Below, piece after piece: positions 1 to 12,726 of a stretch of 64,000 nucleotides of DNA. The notes beneath the pieces are model-generated. The model was not told the origin of the DNA, ran no database searches, and was given only the letters and a program-made list of their open reading frames with translations. Location: contig NC_057834.1 in assembly GCF_910594005.1 (NCBI RefSeq), forward strand, positions 105,551,650-105,615,649, read 5' to 3'. A program made the translations under genes and the position numbers. Position 1 is the first letter of the stretch. Every line of letters begins with the position of its first letter. This stretch comes from Cervus elaphus. Its lineage: Eukaryota; Chordata; Mammalia; Artiodactyla; Cervidae.

Positions 1-689
1 CTGTGTAGTTGGGGAAGTGGGGTTGGACAGCTTTCTGAAGCAGCCTGAACTTTGAATCCAACACAGACAGGTATGTTTCAAAGCAGAGTTACCTAGGGCA
101 AAGTTTCTGATTAAGTTTTCAGCTGCTAAATTTTAACCTAAGTGCAGTTGCATGGGAACCTGAGGTCCAAGTCAACACACATAGGGAGCAGGCTGCCCAT
201 TGATAGTCTGCCCATTCTCGAGTCAGTGAGTTGGTCCCAGCTTAGGGGTTTCCTTAAGAATCAGTCACTTCCTGCTAGGTTCACATCTTCTGAAGTAGGG
301 CTTCAATTTGCTACAACTGGAAAGTCATACCTTTTCTAATTTGACACAGTAGGTTCTTGGGAAAAAATGTTTTTAGAAATTATATTAAAAAATCCTGATG
401 TTTTCAGGTCTGCATCTAAGAGGGAAATATTCATTTTGCTGAAATCACGTTTATGAAAATATATGTCTGTGGGACAGACTGTTCTTAATATTCTCGATGA
501 GACCCTGCCGGGTATGACATACACAGAGACACTCGGGAGCCCAGGAAGTCCTTTTTAAGGTGGATCACATATAGCCATAGGATTAAAAAATAACATGTGG
601 ATCAAACCTCCCTCCTTCCTTCCTCTGCCAAAAACAAAAACAAAAATTTAAAGAATTAAAAACAAAGGAATAAGAGAGTGAATTTATCT

Positions 690-840
690 ATTAATCATAC
701 CTAACATTGTTGAGTGTTTGTTACACACCACGCACTGTGCTAAGCACTCTAAGCTTACATACACCCTTTAAAAGTTGTGAGAAAACAGAGGCTTAGAGAG
801 TTTAATTCACTTCCTCATAGTCACACAGGAAATACTTTTG
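690..840 (-). mobile_element. MIR SINE fragment
   Basis: The sequence contains a degraded reverse-strand MIR signature: a 'tgtgctaagcactct' block, then 'aacagaggcttagagag', then 'tcacacagg'. This is an old eutherian SINE of the tRNA/CORE type, diverged and partial. Confidence 0.7.
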
Positions 841-1317
841 GGCACTAGGTTTCTTTGTCTCTAAAGTCCATGCTTTTAATTATTGCTTACACTGTCCGAG
901 GACAAAATATTATTTATGTGGATTACTATGACCTAATTAAAATAGGAAGAGAATGAGGTCATAAATACGAGTGATTGATTAAATCATTTCTTCGTGAAGA
1001 GCCCTGTGCTGAGAAATTATGCATAATCCATGGCTCTCTGAGGTTACCTTTGTTCCTCTGGATTAATCTCATGTCAACTTTCACCTAACCCTCCAAAAGC
1101 CTAAGGGACTATATCACAATTGCCTCAGTCTTCTTAGTGGCCAGGACAGTGCTGGTTGCAAGGACGTGCCCAGTGAAAGTTTTTTGAATGAATAAACGAA
1201 TGAAATGACTCCAGGTTCTCTGAAATGACATTGATCTGTCAATAGATTATTGGTGGCAACTTTTAAAATAGTGGCTAGTTTTCCCAGGCATTGTGCCAGC
1301 CTTTTCATTCTCTACTG

Positions 1318-1460
1318 ATGGACACTAAGGTTGCTTCCATAGCGTGGCTATTATAAAGTTGCTATGCACACTGGGTTGCAGGTATCTATTTGAATTAGTG
1401 TTTTTGTTTTCTTTGGCTAAACAAACAGGAGTGGAATTGCTGGATCACGTAGGCTTTATA
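1318..1460 (-). mobile_element. Old L1 fragment (ORF2 3' region), antisense
   Basis: Blocks such as 'ggctattataaagttgct' and 'gtggaattgctggatcac' match the reverse complement of the L1 ORF2 3' portion. The copy is diverged, partial and non-coding. Confidence 0.75.
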
Positions 1461-1477
1461 TTTGAAAAAGGTGGAAG

Positions 1478-1605
1478 TGGATAGTGCCGATGGTTGCACA
1501 ACAGTGTGAATATACTTAATATCGCTGAATTGCACACTCAAAAAAGGTTAAGATGATCATTTTCATGATATATATATCAAGTATATTTTACCACAATTAA
1601 AAACC
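1478..1605 (+). mobile_element. Old L1 3' UTR fragment, sense
   Basis: The order 'gatggttgcacaacagtgtg', 'ctgaattgcacac' and a terminal 'caattaaaaa' tail matches the L1MB/L1ME type 3' UTR. It lies next to an antisense L1 piece, so two insertions or an inversion are involved. Confidence 0.7.
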
Positions 1606-2244
1606 CTCTTATCAAGGTCAACGGGCAGTGGGCTAGAAGTGTGAAAATAATTGTAAGTGTGGGACAGGCCTAATCTTTCAGGAGACTTTATTCAATTGCC
1701 AGTGTCCACCATCATAGTGAAAGCAGGTTACGGGTGAGAATGTTGATGGCCCCTGGGCCAGCTCCCGGAGATGAAGAAGTATGTGGCAAGTGCTCAGCCC
1801 CAAGAGTATGGTGCTTCCTGAGCCTGTTGGTTGGTCTCACCATCTGGGACACAGCGCTACGAGTCCCACATCTCTGTTTTGAACACCTTTTGAATTTGAG
1901 CAGGTCTGCAATATGGAGCATAAGGTCTGGGTTAGAGAGGTGTTTCCTTTTTACACTGCCTCTCACTTTTACCATCTTTCCGTGCCAGGCAGAAAAATAC
2001 CTTTTATTCCAGGTTGACTTAAAGGACATTGCCCTTAGGCTAGTCCCTCACTAGTCACAGTGAGGGCGTTAATATAGGACATCAGAATCAGACGCCTAAT
2101 GATTTTTTGAAGACATAGCATAAATCCTTTTTATGCTAAGTGGTATCCCATGTGATTGTTCAGGAACCTAGGAAACATAGGAATCTAGAAACAAATGTGC
2201 ATAATTGAATTTTGGTTACCTCAGACCTAAATTGTTAGGACTAT

Positions 2245-2455
2245 ATTTTCTATTTAAAAATTTTATTCAAGGATAGTTGACTTAACAATATTATTGACTT
2301 ACAATATTACAATATTATGCCAATTTCTACTGTATAGCAAAATGACTCAGTTATACATATATTCTTTTCATATTCTTTTCTATTATTTTTTATCACAGGA
2401 TATTGAACATAGCTCCCTATGTTATAAGTAGGATCTTGTTGTTTGTCCAACCTAA
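2245..2455 (-). mobile_element. Artiodactyl L1 3' fragment, antisense
   Basis: A T-rich start is followed by 'ttacaatatta...ctactgtatagcaaaatgac' and 'ggatattgaacatagctccc'. This is the familiar antisense 3' end of artiodactyl/carnivore L1 copies. About 15-20% divergence is judged by eye. Confidence 0.7.
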
Positions 2456-3303
2456 CTAAATTATTAGAACTTAAAATTATATGGAAAATGATATTAATCT
2501 CTTTCTGTTTGTATTGCTTTCAATATTTTACATTGAAATTTGTTTTCACATCCACTATTGACATTAGGATTCTTACAATAAACCTGTGAAGGAAGCAAGG
2601 CAGAAATTTTGCATCGTCTACACACGAGGAAATTGCTGGAAGTTCCTTAAGACCAGGGCCTGCGTCTTGTTCCTCAGTCCATGTCCTCAGTATGTGGCCT
2701 TCCCATGCCAGCTTGGAATACAGTACATTTTCCATAATTTCTTGTTGAATGACTTTATGAAAGTTAGGAAAGCTTTTTGTTAACTGCATAAGGTTCTATA
2801 GTAATGAGACCAGGAGCTGGCTGGAGTTCCTTCTGATCTCTTTTTCTATAACAACACCTTGATATAAGCAGCAATACTTCCTGTGCCAAATTCCTTCGGG
2901 AGAATCTGTCCACCTGTAAGGTTAAATACATCTTAGCCAACCAGACACTAGCTTGGAGGGCTGAATGCCTCGGTGGTTTCCCCTTAAGTAAAAGATGTAC
3001 ATCTTGATCAAAACCCGGCAAGGCAACGGTGCTCCTCTCCGGCCTCTCCACGCCACCGGGCTCCTCACAGCCCCTCCTCCCGTACTGAGCTCTCTGGTTG
3101 CCTGGCTTCTGTCACACTTTGTCATCCGTCAGTGTCAGGTGACTCCTTGTCTGCCTTCTAGACTACCTGCTGCAGGCCAGACTTCCTTTATCTCATGGTT
3201 TTCTAGCACTATCTTATCAGACAACCTCACTCCTGTTGCATTCTTCTGGGCCTCCTTGCTAGAGTCCTGAGCTTTTGGTAGCTGGGCACCAAGGCTCTCC
3301 CAT

Positions 3304-3324
3304 CCCCCCCCCCCCCCCCCCCCC
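3304..3324. repeat. Poly(C) tract, C21
   Basis: Twenty-one uninterrupted cytosines are followed by GGCCCC. The flank shows no SINE tail, so this is not a retroposon poly(A). The tract is likely polymorphic and prone to sequencing error. Confidence 0.9.
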
Positions 3325-3916
3325 GGCCCCAACTCACAAGGCCCTGCCACTCTCATTCCCTTCCGTCACAGTCTTCTCTGTTTCCTATTAGGGGAACATG
3401 CATTTTAAATGTCTCAGCCGTGTCTGTCTCCGTAGCCACAGTTCCCCTGCTCCCTCCATTCCCCGATCCTCTTCCCCAAGTCACACACTAGAGTGGGGAG
3501 CATCAATTTACAGTTTCTAGCCAGATACCACATGTGCTGGGTGGAAGCGAATTGTCACAGAAAATGTTTGTAATTTCAGAAGAAGATCAACACTATAGTC
3601 ATAAGGATGGAAAGGAACAAAAAGACCTACAGCTTCCGTCATTATCACGACTGATAATAATCCCAGGCAGCCTCTTTCTCTCATCCACTTGGAAGTGATT
3701 ATAAAGTTTCTCTCTGATGCTTCTGGCTTCATCATGTCCTGAGTTACCACAGTAACACAGGAATCGGGGAAGGGGTTTTTATTAGAGTGGTGAAAAACGA
3801 TAGGTAATATTTCCACGAGAAACCTTTGTTTCCATGAAAAGGTGTCATAGATTCTATGGGATGGAAGATAGAAGATAGATGGTACCACTGAAATGATCAA
3901 TCTAAGCTCCAAATTT

Positions 3917-4430
3917 TGTTGTTGTATTTGTTCAGTTGCTCAGTCATGTCTGACTCTTTGTGATCCCATGAACTGCAGCACACCAGGCTCCCCTGTCCTT
4001 CACCATCTCCTGGAGCTTGCTCAAACTCATGTCCATTGAGTTGGTGATGTCATCCAACAATCTTATCTAATGTAGTCCCCTTCTCCTCCTGCCTTCAATC
4101 TTTCCCAGCATCAGGGTCTTTTCAAATGAGTCAGTTCTTCACATCAGGTGGCCAAAGTATTGGAGCTTCAGCTTCAGCATCAGTCCTTTCAACGAATATT
4201 CAGGACTGATTTCCTTTAGGATGGACTGGTTAGATCGCCTTTCAGTCCAAGGGACTCTCAAGAGTCTTCCTCCCACACCACAGTTCAAAAGCATCAATTC
4301 TTCAGCACTCAGTTTTCTTTATGGTCCAACTCTCACATCCATACATGACCACTGGAAAAACCATAGCTTTGACTAAATGAACCTTTGTTGGCAAAGCAAT
4401 GTCTCTGCTTTTTAATATGCTGCTAGAGGT
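3917..4430 (-). mobile_element. BovB LINE (RTE clade) 3' fragment, antisense
   Basis: A continuous antisense match covers the end of the BovB reverse-transcriptase ORF: 'ctcaaactcatgtccattga', 'caatctttcccagcatcagg', 'ccatacatgaccactggaaa' and 'ctttttaatatgctg'. Read on the minus strand it encodes remnants of the TDSMDMSLSKL-type C-terminus with frame breaks. The copy is 5'-truncated and inactive. Confidence 0.9.
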
Positions 4431-4439
4431 CTTACATAG

Positions 4440-7265
4440 TGGATCTGCACCCAAACAAAGATGCTTCTAAAGTAACCCAAAATTCGTCTTGAAATGATTT
4501 TTGGAGGTTAGTGAGAACAATTGTGCTATCTCTCTATGTTCTTAGGAGGTAGTTGCAGGAGACATAAATCACTCACATTGGGTGGTCTATGTTGATTTCA
4601 TCTCCAAAAGGGAAAAACAATTCTTACTGTGGCAAATTCAATGAATGCTTCATTACAAAGTTAGAGGGAATCCTGGGAGAGAACATGTCAAGTTAAGATT
4701 AGGTGAAACAAAAGTCACCAGAGTTAGCAGGCACCAGATTTGAAAGGTGCTGGCTGGTTACCTAACACATATGCCAAGGACTGGAAGACAAGAAGAATAT
4801 TCTGTAATATTTAAAGTGCTTTAGATAACAGAATCTATGCGTGGGTCTTTGAAAAGTGAAACAGTTAATTTGGAGCCATATATCTCTGTTTTCCAATAGT
4901 TTTTCCCTTTTTCTTTTAATCTTCTTTTTTCTTCTTTGATGAGTGGAAATGAGTGAACCAACCCAAACATTCATGTTTGCTCAGTCAACCCTGGGACTCC
5001 ACGGGGACCCAAGAAAGGCTGATGATCAAGTAAGCTAATTCACTCACAAGGCGAGGGACACATGGGCCCTTGGATGGCATTTCAGCCATGTAATAGCTCG
5101 AAATAGAAAGAATTTAGATTTTGCACCTCAGATTATAGTGTGGAGGTGACTGCCTACCCCACCTGTGTGTGATGAATGAGAAAATATTATGAACAAGATA
5201 AAATGACAGATTATTTAGTTTTTACTTCTATGAGACTCAAAAGAAAAAGAGGTAGGGAGACAAGAAGTTCAAATAGAGTAATTTCCCCACCTTTTTAGGA
5301 GGGGGGAGTTTTGGACACCATCAACTCCTTAGAACTCTGATGCTCAGGAGAGGCATGGCACATTCTCTTGTCCTTGCAGACAATGGTAAAGGGAAGGAAC
5401 AATATTCAGAAAGGAGCATGATGTGGTAGTAAGAGGTCTATTGTCCTTATTGATACCAAACCAATCATAGGCACTCAATACATAAAGGAGGAAATGAAGA
5501 AGTGAATGATCACTTTGTCCACCCCTCTATCATAGCACATACCCTTACATGGTAAGGGGAGAGAAGAGTTATAACAGTCTGAGTAGGTGAGATAAGCTTT
5601 ATAGAGATCATGTAACTTAAATTCATATTTGTGAATCTTATTTCAAGTTAGCTCACTGCAGACTCCATTTAATCCACAGGACCTGTTGTAACAGGAGAAC
5701 TCATTCAAAAGCAAAATAAACACCTGATTATTCTGCCCTAAATTAAGTGGAAATGTGCAATTTTCTCTTGCTTTCTAATTATTATAATAGGATAATAGGC
5801 AGCCATAAGGATATAAATTGAAATCAGAGTTTTTTTCCCAAAAGCTTTACTTGGTATATCTAAATGAACAGGGAAGACATTTCAAAGCATGCCTGCTTGC
5901 TCCTGCCTGGTCTGAATTCAAAGCATCAGGGTGGTTGTTGATGGAGATACCTAACTCTCAGGTGTGCTGATAATACCCTTTTTTAGAATCAATTTTAGAG
6001 GGGTTTGTCCCCAGCTCAGTTTCAAAGGAAAGACCTTGGAATTTGGGACCATCTTGAGGTACTTTTATGACATGGAACAATTTATTAACTTTTGAAGCCT
6101 CAGTTGTTTTGTCTGGAAAATAGGGATAATCATACCCACATTTGAAAGAGTGGAGGTTCGTGTATTTCAAAATGTTGGGTATAGTGTGCAATTAATGCAA
6201 AATTCCTCCTGCTTCCAAACTTAAGGTCATAAACTTATGCTCGGAACAATGCCTGTGAGCTCTGTAAATCCTCAGGCATTAAATAAAGATTCAGCATAAT
6301 GCTTTATTGAAGCACAAAAGTATGCTATTATATTTTACAAGAAACCTTAGCCTCCAGAGTGGAACTAAAAGGGTCAAGTCTCAGCTAACTGGAAAATAAA
6401 ATCAAGTAGACCACCTCTTCTCAGAAAATACTGATTGAGATATTTTTGCAGGTTTGACAAATGCCCATAAGATCAACCATAGGGAACAATTTGGTTCAGG
6501 AAAAGCGAAAGGTCCATAAATAATATTAAAGTTCTCTTATACTTAACCCTCTCCAGTCCTGGAATGTACACTTGTTTTTAGAAGAAAAAGAAGTCAGTGT
6601 TTTAAGGGTTGAACTTGCAATGCAAATACATTGTTAGTAAAACATGAAAGAGTTATATGATCTGAAGAGAAACTAGAGTATGCAAATACATTTTTAAATG
6701 GGAAGGCTGGGTGGGAAAGAATGTTCATTTAAAAAAAATTACTCAACCCTTTGTTTCTTTCCTTAGAGACCTTACAATTGACTGGTTGGTTTAAAGACTA
6801 AAGAGTACAGGGAGATGGAGCACAGAAACTTGTAAGAAAACTTCTACTCCTTAAATACTAATTGAAAATGAAGAGTATTTCCTCAACTTTCTCTGTCCTC
6901 TAACTACCCCATCAGCTCATCTCTCACCAAGCCCTTAAATTCTTGCTCTAGACACGCTGGATGCTTTTTCCTCTCTTCTTTCATCCAGGTGCTTCTGCAG
7001 GTTCTGTTTACTTCTTTACCATGCTTCCACTTCTGTCTGGTGCATTTCTGTTTGGTTTTTGTGACTAAGTTCAGACCCCTGTCTTCTTCAGGTATCCTCT
7101 GACAGTCTCCAGACTGGGTTTTTGGCTGCTGCTTCTTTTTTTCTTTCTAAGCATCCTGTGCAAACTTCTATCATTCCAGTTACTGCATTGAAGGGTAATG
7201 ATCTGTTCCCTTGTTCATTTGGTTCTTTCAGATTTTCTAAGTATTTAATCAGGTCACCTGAAAAT
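4440..7265. other. Unrecognised non-coding stretch
   Basis: No ruminant SINE, LINE or gene is recognised in this 2.8 kb. A few short MIR/L2-like scraps may be present (near 5465-5510 and 6240-6300), but they are too degraded to call. Confidence 0.5.
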
Positions 7266-7502
7266 AACATTGATTTTATCTTCCTTCAATAGTTAGACTT
7301 TATATTTCTTTCATATCTTTTGAACTGTTTAGAACTTCCAGGATGACATTAAAAAATAATGATTGCTTGTGTCTTCTTCACCTTGTTACTGATTTTAGTG
7401 GCAATGTTTCTTCTTTTGCTATTAAGTATGAGATTGACTATTCTTTTTTTTTAAACAATCATTTAATATATGCATTAATTATTGAGATTCTTTCTACATA
7501 AA

Positions 7503-7720
7503 GCTTCTGCTGCTGCTGTTTACATGCTAAGTTGTATCTGACTCTTTGCAACCCCATAGACTGTAGTCTGCCAGGCTGCTCTGTCCATGGGATTTCCCAG
7601 GCAAAAATACTAGAGCGGGTTGCCATTTCCTCCTCCAGGGGATCTTCCTGACCTAGGGATCAAACCTGTGTTTCCTGCTTGGTAACGGATTCTTCACCAC
7701 TGAGCCACCTGAGAAGGCCT
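7503..7720 (-). mobile_element. Bov-tA SINE, antisense
   Basis: This is a near full-length element (about 215 bp). The CTG-rich tail at 7506-7518, 'tgactctttgcaacccc', 'tgtccatgggatttcccagg' and the tRNA-Glu-derived head at the right end ('ttcttcaccactgagccacc') are all present. It inserted into the older antisense L1. Confidence 0.92.
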
Positions 7721-8186
7721 GATATTTACTATTCTTTGAGATTATTTTCTAGTCTCATTATACATAATACATTGTGTTTGTGAGAGGTCAATATTATTTA
7801 GTAAACTTACTATTATTAATTATATTTATTTAAATTCTCCATATTATTATTTCTGGCTTGTCTGATTGAACTAGAAAAAGTGGATATATCTGGGTTAAGA
7901 TTACAGATACAAATTGTGTTATCGTCACTTTCTTCTTAATTTTTTGAGCATTTTTGCTTTATATCATTTGATATTAGGATAATTGTTGCATAAAGAGATT
8001 AATTACTACTATAGATTCATTGCACTATTTTCCAGCTGGTAAACATGAACAGGTAATCTATTTTTCCCTTGAAGCCTACTTTTCCAGAAATTAATACCAC
8101 TTCTCCTATTTTTACTTTCATTGTATTTAATGACTCTTTGATTTTCCTTTTATTTTTATTTTCTTTAAACTTTTTACTTTGCATTG

Positions 8187-8395
8187 GGCTTCCCAGGTGG
8201 TGCAGTGGTAAAGAATCCACCTGTCAATGCAGGAGATGCAAGAGGCATGGGTTTGGGAAGATCCCTTGGAGGAGGAAATGGAAACCCACTCCAGTATTCT
8301 TGCCTGGAGAATTCCGTGGACAAAGGAGCCTGGCAGGCTATAGTCTATGGGGTCATAAAGAATCGAACATGACTGAAGTAACTTAGCATGCTCTC
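8187..8395 (+). mobile_element. Bov-tA SINE, sense
   Basis: It starts 'gggcttcccaggtggtgcag' (tRNA-derived head with A/B box remnants) and runs through 'gcctggagaattccgtggac' to 'catgactgaagtaacttagc'. Open frames across it are the usual artefacts of Bov-tA, not proteins. Confidence 0.93.
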
Positions 8396-10514
8396 ATAGC
8401 TGATTAATAATGTGAGTGTTGCAGGTGAATAGCGAAGAGACTCAGTCATACATGTTCCTTTTATATTAACATGGGCACTTTTGTCTTAGGTGTGTCTCTT
8501 AGAGGCAGTGGATACTTTAATTTAACTTTTTTACTCCAATCTGAGAATCTTTATTTTCTAATAGTTGGATTTAACCACATATATTTATTGTTGTACAGAT
8601 GGCTTGGCTAACTTCTGTCATTCTTCTCTACATAATTTATTTTCTTTTTGATTTTTTGCTATTTCTTTTGCTTTGGAGGCTTGAAAATATGGACTGTTGT
8701 GGCTACCTTTTGTTTCCTTAGTCACTGGGAAGACATCTGTTCTCTTTTCAACCTAAATTTTAATTTCCAGAAGCCCAACTTTGGTTTATATTTTTTAAAT
8801 TATGAGTCAACAATTTGAATTCTAAACAGAATTTAGAATTTCTTCTATGTGAGATCAGGCATTTAGTGAATTTTTATTCCTCTCCCACCTGATTTTATAA
8901 ACTTTTCCCCATCTTGAATAGCAGGTGAGCCAGGTGGGGCTTTCTTATTGATCTTTTCTTGGAATGTAGTAACCTTGGCTCAGTCTATAAATGTTTCTAG
9001 TTCAGAAGGCTGTTTTTCTTTTCTTTTCTTTTTTCTGTTGTATCTTTGATTACTGCTTTCTGTCCAATTGCTTTCTTTCCTTTGATAATACCTTTGTAAC
9101 CTTTGACTTGGGTCTTCAGTCTCTGGGATAGGTATCATTCTCTGCCATGAGTTTTACATTTTGCGTGATTTGTGTACATCTGGGAAAGTTATTCAGAGTT
9201 TGACTTTGAAATTACAGGATCAGTTTTCACAATATTAATTCTGCCTTGCTGCAGACTTAACACTGCTAACTTTCTTAAATTCCTACATGATTTTGTCAAT
9301 CTCTTTCAAAATTTTATCCTCCAATTCTTTTTCATCACATGTTTTCTTTATGACTTTCTACTGTAGTCTTAGAGAGCAGATATTCCATTTTTTTCTCTGT
9401 TTTTATCCTTTATAGTTTTCATATTTTTTTTTCTTCTTAGACTCCCTTTGCTCTTGCCCTGCAGTATGTAATACTTTCTATTTTGTATGTTTTTCTTTTT
9501 TTAAAACAATTTATCTATCTTCAAATAGGAAGAGGCCTAGCTGGATCTGTTTTTTTCTTACATATATGGTACACGTATTGCTCAAGGCACACCATTTGCT
9601 TTCCAATTGGATTCTGCTGAAGTCCTCCTCCCAGGTCTCTATTGGTATGTCAGATTGATGTCTTGGCCTTACTTCCAGTGTATTAGCTTCCTTCTGCTAT
9701 TTTGCTGACCTGTGATAAGAATTTCATCTTATCCCAATGACTGACTCCCTAATATTCAGAACAGATGAAAGATGTAAAACTATAATTCCCAGCATGCAAG
9801 GACACTGCAGCTTTCTTCATTCCTTTCCTTGTCTTTTAGGTTTTACTAATGGGACCACACTTCCAAGGATGCACTGTATCACTGCCAGCTTCCCTGCTAC
9901 CCCTACTCAATTATTTTGCAGTAGTTACAGTATCTCAATCAGTATAGAAATATTAATGGCAAAAAAGGAACAGTTATCTCCATGCGTTGAATAATTCAGG
10001 TTTCTGAATGAGTAGAAAGAAGTGTGCAAAGTGACAAAAGATCTTCCCATCTATTGTCATGTGCTTGTGGGACTTTTATTTTTGATTGAAGCAGTCAGGA
10101 GTCACTAATTGTATGTTTCTATTCAACATCATAGATGTGTGGTTAGTGGAACTTCCTACCAGAAATACCAGTGGGAAATTTCTGAGTACCAGTTGTCAGT
10201 ACTTTTTAAGAAGTCTTGCCCTTCTTTCTTATCTTAGGTATTGAACGTTGGCAAGGATTGCATTAGGGACTCCTAGATAGAAGCCTTTTAAAACCAGAAA
10301 TTTCCAGTTCTTTCCAATGACTCACCACCAAGAGGGTACTTAAAGGGGCTTAATTATCAGACTTTCCAGAAGGCCTTTAGTGCTGCAACCTTGAAGCCTG
10401 GATCTCAGTGCCAGCTTTGTGGTTATTATTCCCCACATAGAAAAATACTAAATAAGATTAACAGTTAATGCAAAGTTTAAATAGCAAACACTAGTGTAAC
10501 AGCACATTAAATTA

Positions 10515-10990
10515 GATAGTATATCCAGGTGGTTAAGAACATGAGTTTTGGACTAGCATTCAAATCCCAGATCACTTCCTGACTTTTGGAATTAAATTTA
10601 GGTAACTCCAATACTTTGGCCACCTGATGCGAAGAACTGACTCATTTGAAAAGACCCTGATGTTGGGAAAGATTGAAGGTGGGAGGAGAAGGGGACAACA
10701 GAGGATGAGATGGTTGGATGGCATCACTGACTCAATGGACATGAGTTTGAGTAAACTCTGGGAGTTGGTGATAGACAGGGAGGCCTGGTATGCTGCAGTC
10801 CATGGTATCACAAAGAGTCAGACATGACTGAGTGACTGAACTGAACTGAACTGAAGTTAATTAACATCTCAGTTTATAATCTGTAAAATGGGAATATTAC
10901 ATAGGGCTAGGCAAGTAAAGTAGTTGGTAGAGGGCCTGGCACTGGGATGTACTCAATAATATGTTATCTATAATTATTATTTTTATATTA
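10515..10990 (+). mobile_element. MIR SINE, sense, interrupted by BovB
   Basis: The left part ('ggtggttaagaacatgag', 'attcaaatcccag') and right part ('aacatctcagtttataatct', 'gtaaaatgggaatatt', 'gggcctggcactggg') are collinear halves of one MIR. They are separated by the BovB at 10607-10855. The MIR is therefore older than the BovB. Confidence 0.75.
10607..10855 (+). mobile_element. BovB LINE 3' end, sense
   Basis: In sense orientation this encodes the degraded C-terminus of the BovB reverse transcriptase, with the motifs MLGKIEGG, RWLDGITDSMDMSLSKL and REAWYAAVHGITKSQT. It ends in the BovB hallmark tail 'tgactgaactgaactgaac'. It is 5'-truncated at about 250 bp and is not functional. Confidence 0.93.
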
Positions 10991-11689
10991 ACCTTGACTA
11001 TACTCTTATAATTTTCTAATACATTGTTTTTCTTGAATAAAGAGACAGTTACTGTTTTTTTTTTTTTTCCCCACTGTGCCCTATTGTAATAGATAAAACT
11101 CGTTAATCATACACAGACCACGGTTCTCTCTCCCAAGGGAATAAGAGGTCACTGATATTCCACAGAAACTGTTGCATAAAGGTTGTTACACTGAATTGAA
11201 CATGTGACCGTTTCAAGTGTAGAAAGCATGCTTGTAACTCAGCATGAATTTAAGTGACATCATTTAAAATATCTCACTAAATATCTTGAGAAATGGAATT
11301 GTATCTTGAGAAGGGGAGCACATTTGCTTGCATGAAATTTTATCACAAAATGTGTGATGTCCACAGCATGGGATGAGGCTATTGTTAGCAGAATGTTCTT
11401 TCATATATTCTCTGTTTCCGAGGTGTCTAAGCCACATGGTCCTTGTTTTGCCCAAACTGAGTTGCTAGGGCAGATTACTCCAACACGTTAGGGGGGGCAA
11501 TTTCTTTGCCTCTAAATCCAGAAGTACCATCTTGGAAGAATGAGTCTGTTAGATACTGTTTGACTGCCTTGCTATTAATATCTTCCCACAACCTTGCATA
11601 TCGATCTCTTAAAAAGTGATAGCCAACATGATAATGATGATAGCAATAACAACAAAAATGATCACAATCTTAATGATGGTTGAATATGT

Positions 11690-11895
11690 ATATTATGTGT
11701 ATAACATGTGTCCAGGCATGGTTCTTGATGATTCATACAATATATGCAAATTAATCCTTTTAGCAATCCATGATACAGGTATTGTCATTTGTCCCACTTT
11801 TCAGAAATGAACAGATTAGGCAATTTACCTGAGGTCACACTGATGGAAAGTTGTGTAAGAGGGATTTGATACAGGCATTCTCACTCTACAAAGTA
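11690..11895 (-). mobile_element. MIR SINE, antisense
   Basis: The reverse MIR order is visible: 'tgtgtccaggcatggttctt', 'caaattaatccttttagcaa', 'agattaggcaatttacctga', 'ggtcacact'. The copy is diverged. Confidence 0.7.
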
Positions 11896-12139
11896 TGTTC
11901 CTAAACTATATGGTCTCTATACTTAATGTACCTTTAGTTATCAACTACTTGAAGTCACCATTGAGGAGGTGTATTGAACCTCACTCTTAGAAGATTTAGA
12001 AAAAGCAATGAAAATTTTGGTTCAATGTGTTTATTTAGAACCCGTGTTTCTTAGATATGTCAATAGCGGTGTCTTACATATCTTTTGCACTTCATAATTT
12101 TCAGAGAAACTTTTCCACCTGCTGACTTTTTTATTTCCC

Positions 12140-12258
12140 AAAGAGTCCTGTGAACCATGTGAGAATGACATTATTATTCCAAAGATGATGAAGCTAACAA
12201 CCAGAGAGGTTAAGAGGCTTTCTAAAGTCCATGTAGACTATTAGAGGAAGATTGAGAA
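12140..12258 (-). mobile_element. MIR-like fragment, antisense
   Basis: 'gacattattattccaaagat' followed by 'accagagaggttaagaggct' resembles the central reverse MIR core. It is partial. Confidence 0.55.
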
Positions 12259-12289
12259 TTATCTATAATAATGATAATAGTAATAAACC

Positions 12290-12705
12290 ATTTGCTAAAT
12301 ATTTACCATATGCCAAGCACCATACTCATCACATCAATGGTATTATCTCATTTAACTCTCAACAATCAAAGATGGGCTTCCCAGATGGCACTAGTGGTAA
12401 AGAATCCACCTACCAATGCAGGAGACTTAAGAGACCCAGGTTTAATCCCTGGGTGCGGAAGATCCTTGGGAGGAAGACACAGCAACCCACTGCAGTGTTC
12501 TTGCCTGGAGAATCCCATGGACAGAGGAGCCTGGTGGGCTACAGTCCACAGGTTTGCACAGAGTCAGACAGGACTGAAGTGACTTAGCACAGATGCACAC
12601 AATCAAAGATGTGAAATCACGTGGCCAAGTTTCACTCGTAAGACATGACAAAGCCAGGAATCAAGCCCAGGCTGAGGCTCTCAACTCTTGTCTCCGTTTC
12701 TTTGA
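12290..12705 (-). mobile_element. MIR SINE, antisense, split by a Bov-tA
   Basis: 'accatatgccaagcaccata' and 'ttatctcatttaactctcaa' lie left of the Bov-tA. The right half includes 'gccaggaatcaagcccaggc'. The two halves are collinear with reverse MIR. The Bov-tA target duplication lies inside the MIR. Confidence 0.65.
12375..12598 (+). mobile_element. Bov-tA SINE, sense, with target-site duplication
   Basis: A full-length element runs from 'ggcttcccagatgg' to 'gacttagcacagatgcac'. It is flanked by a perfect 13-bp duplication, acaatcaaagatg, at 12362-12374 and 12599-12611, which fixes both ends. Confidence 0.95.
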
Positions 12706-12726
12706 TGAGTTTTCTTTAAAGGACAT

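Larger units (their letters stand above)
7268..9000 (-). mobile_element. Old L1 (L1M type), antisense, split by two Bov-tA
   Basis: The T-rich strand shows antisense L1 ORF2-like blocks ('ttactgattttagtggcaat', 'ttaagtatgagattgact') before the first Bov-tA. Blocks such as 'gtgtctcttagaggcag' and 'ctccaatctgagaatcttt', typical of antisense L1M, follow the second. The right end is uncertain, and T-rich sequence to 9.7 kb may belong to it. Confidence 0.55.

Noticed and set aside
1712..2054. Overlapping 105-106 codon frames on opposite strands
   Set aside because: No recognisable domain or splice context was found. Mirror-image frames on both strands of a GC-richer patch are expected by chance.
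8187..8230. tRNA-like heads of Bov-tA SINEs considered as tRNA genes
   Set aside because: They are tRNA-Glu-derived SINE promoters followed by BovA sequence. They lack a complete cloverleaf and occur in every copy.
12252..12587. Plus-strand frames of 111 and 103 codons
   Set aside because: Most of each frame is Bov-tA sequence joined to MIR sequence, so neither is a gene.
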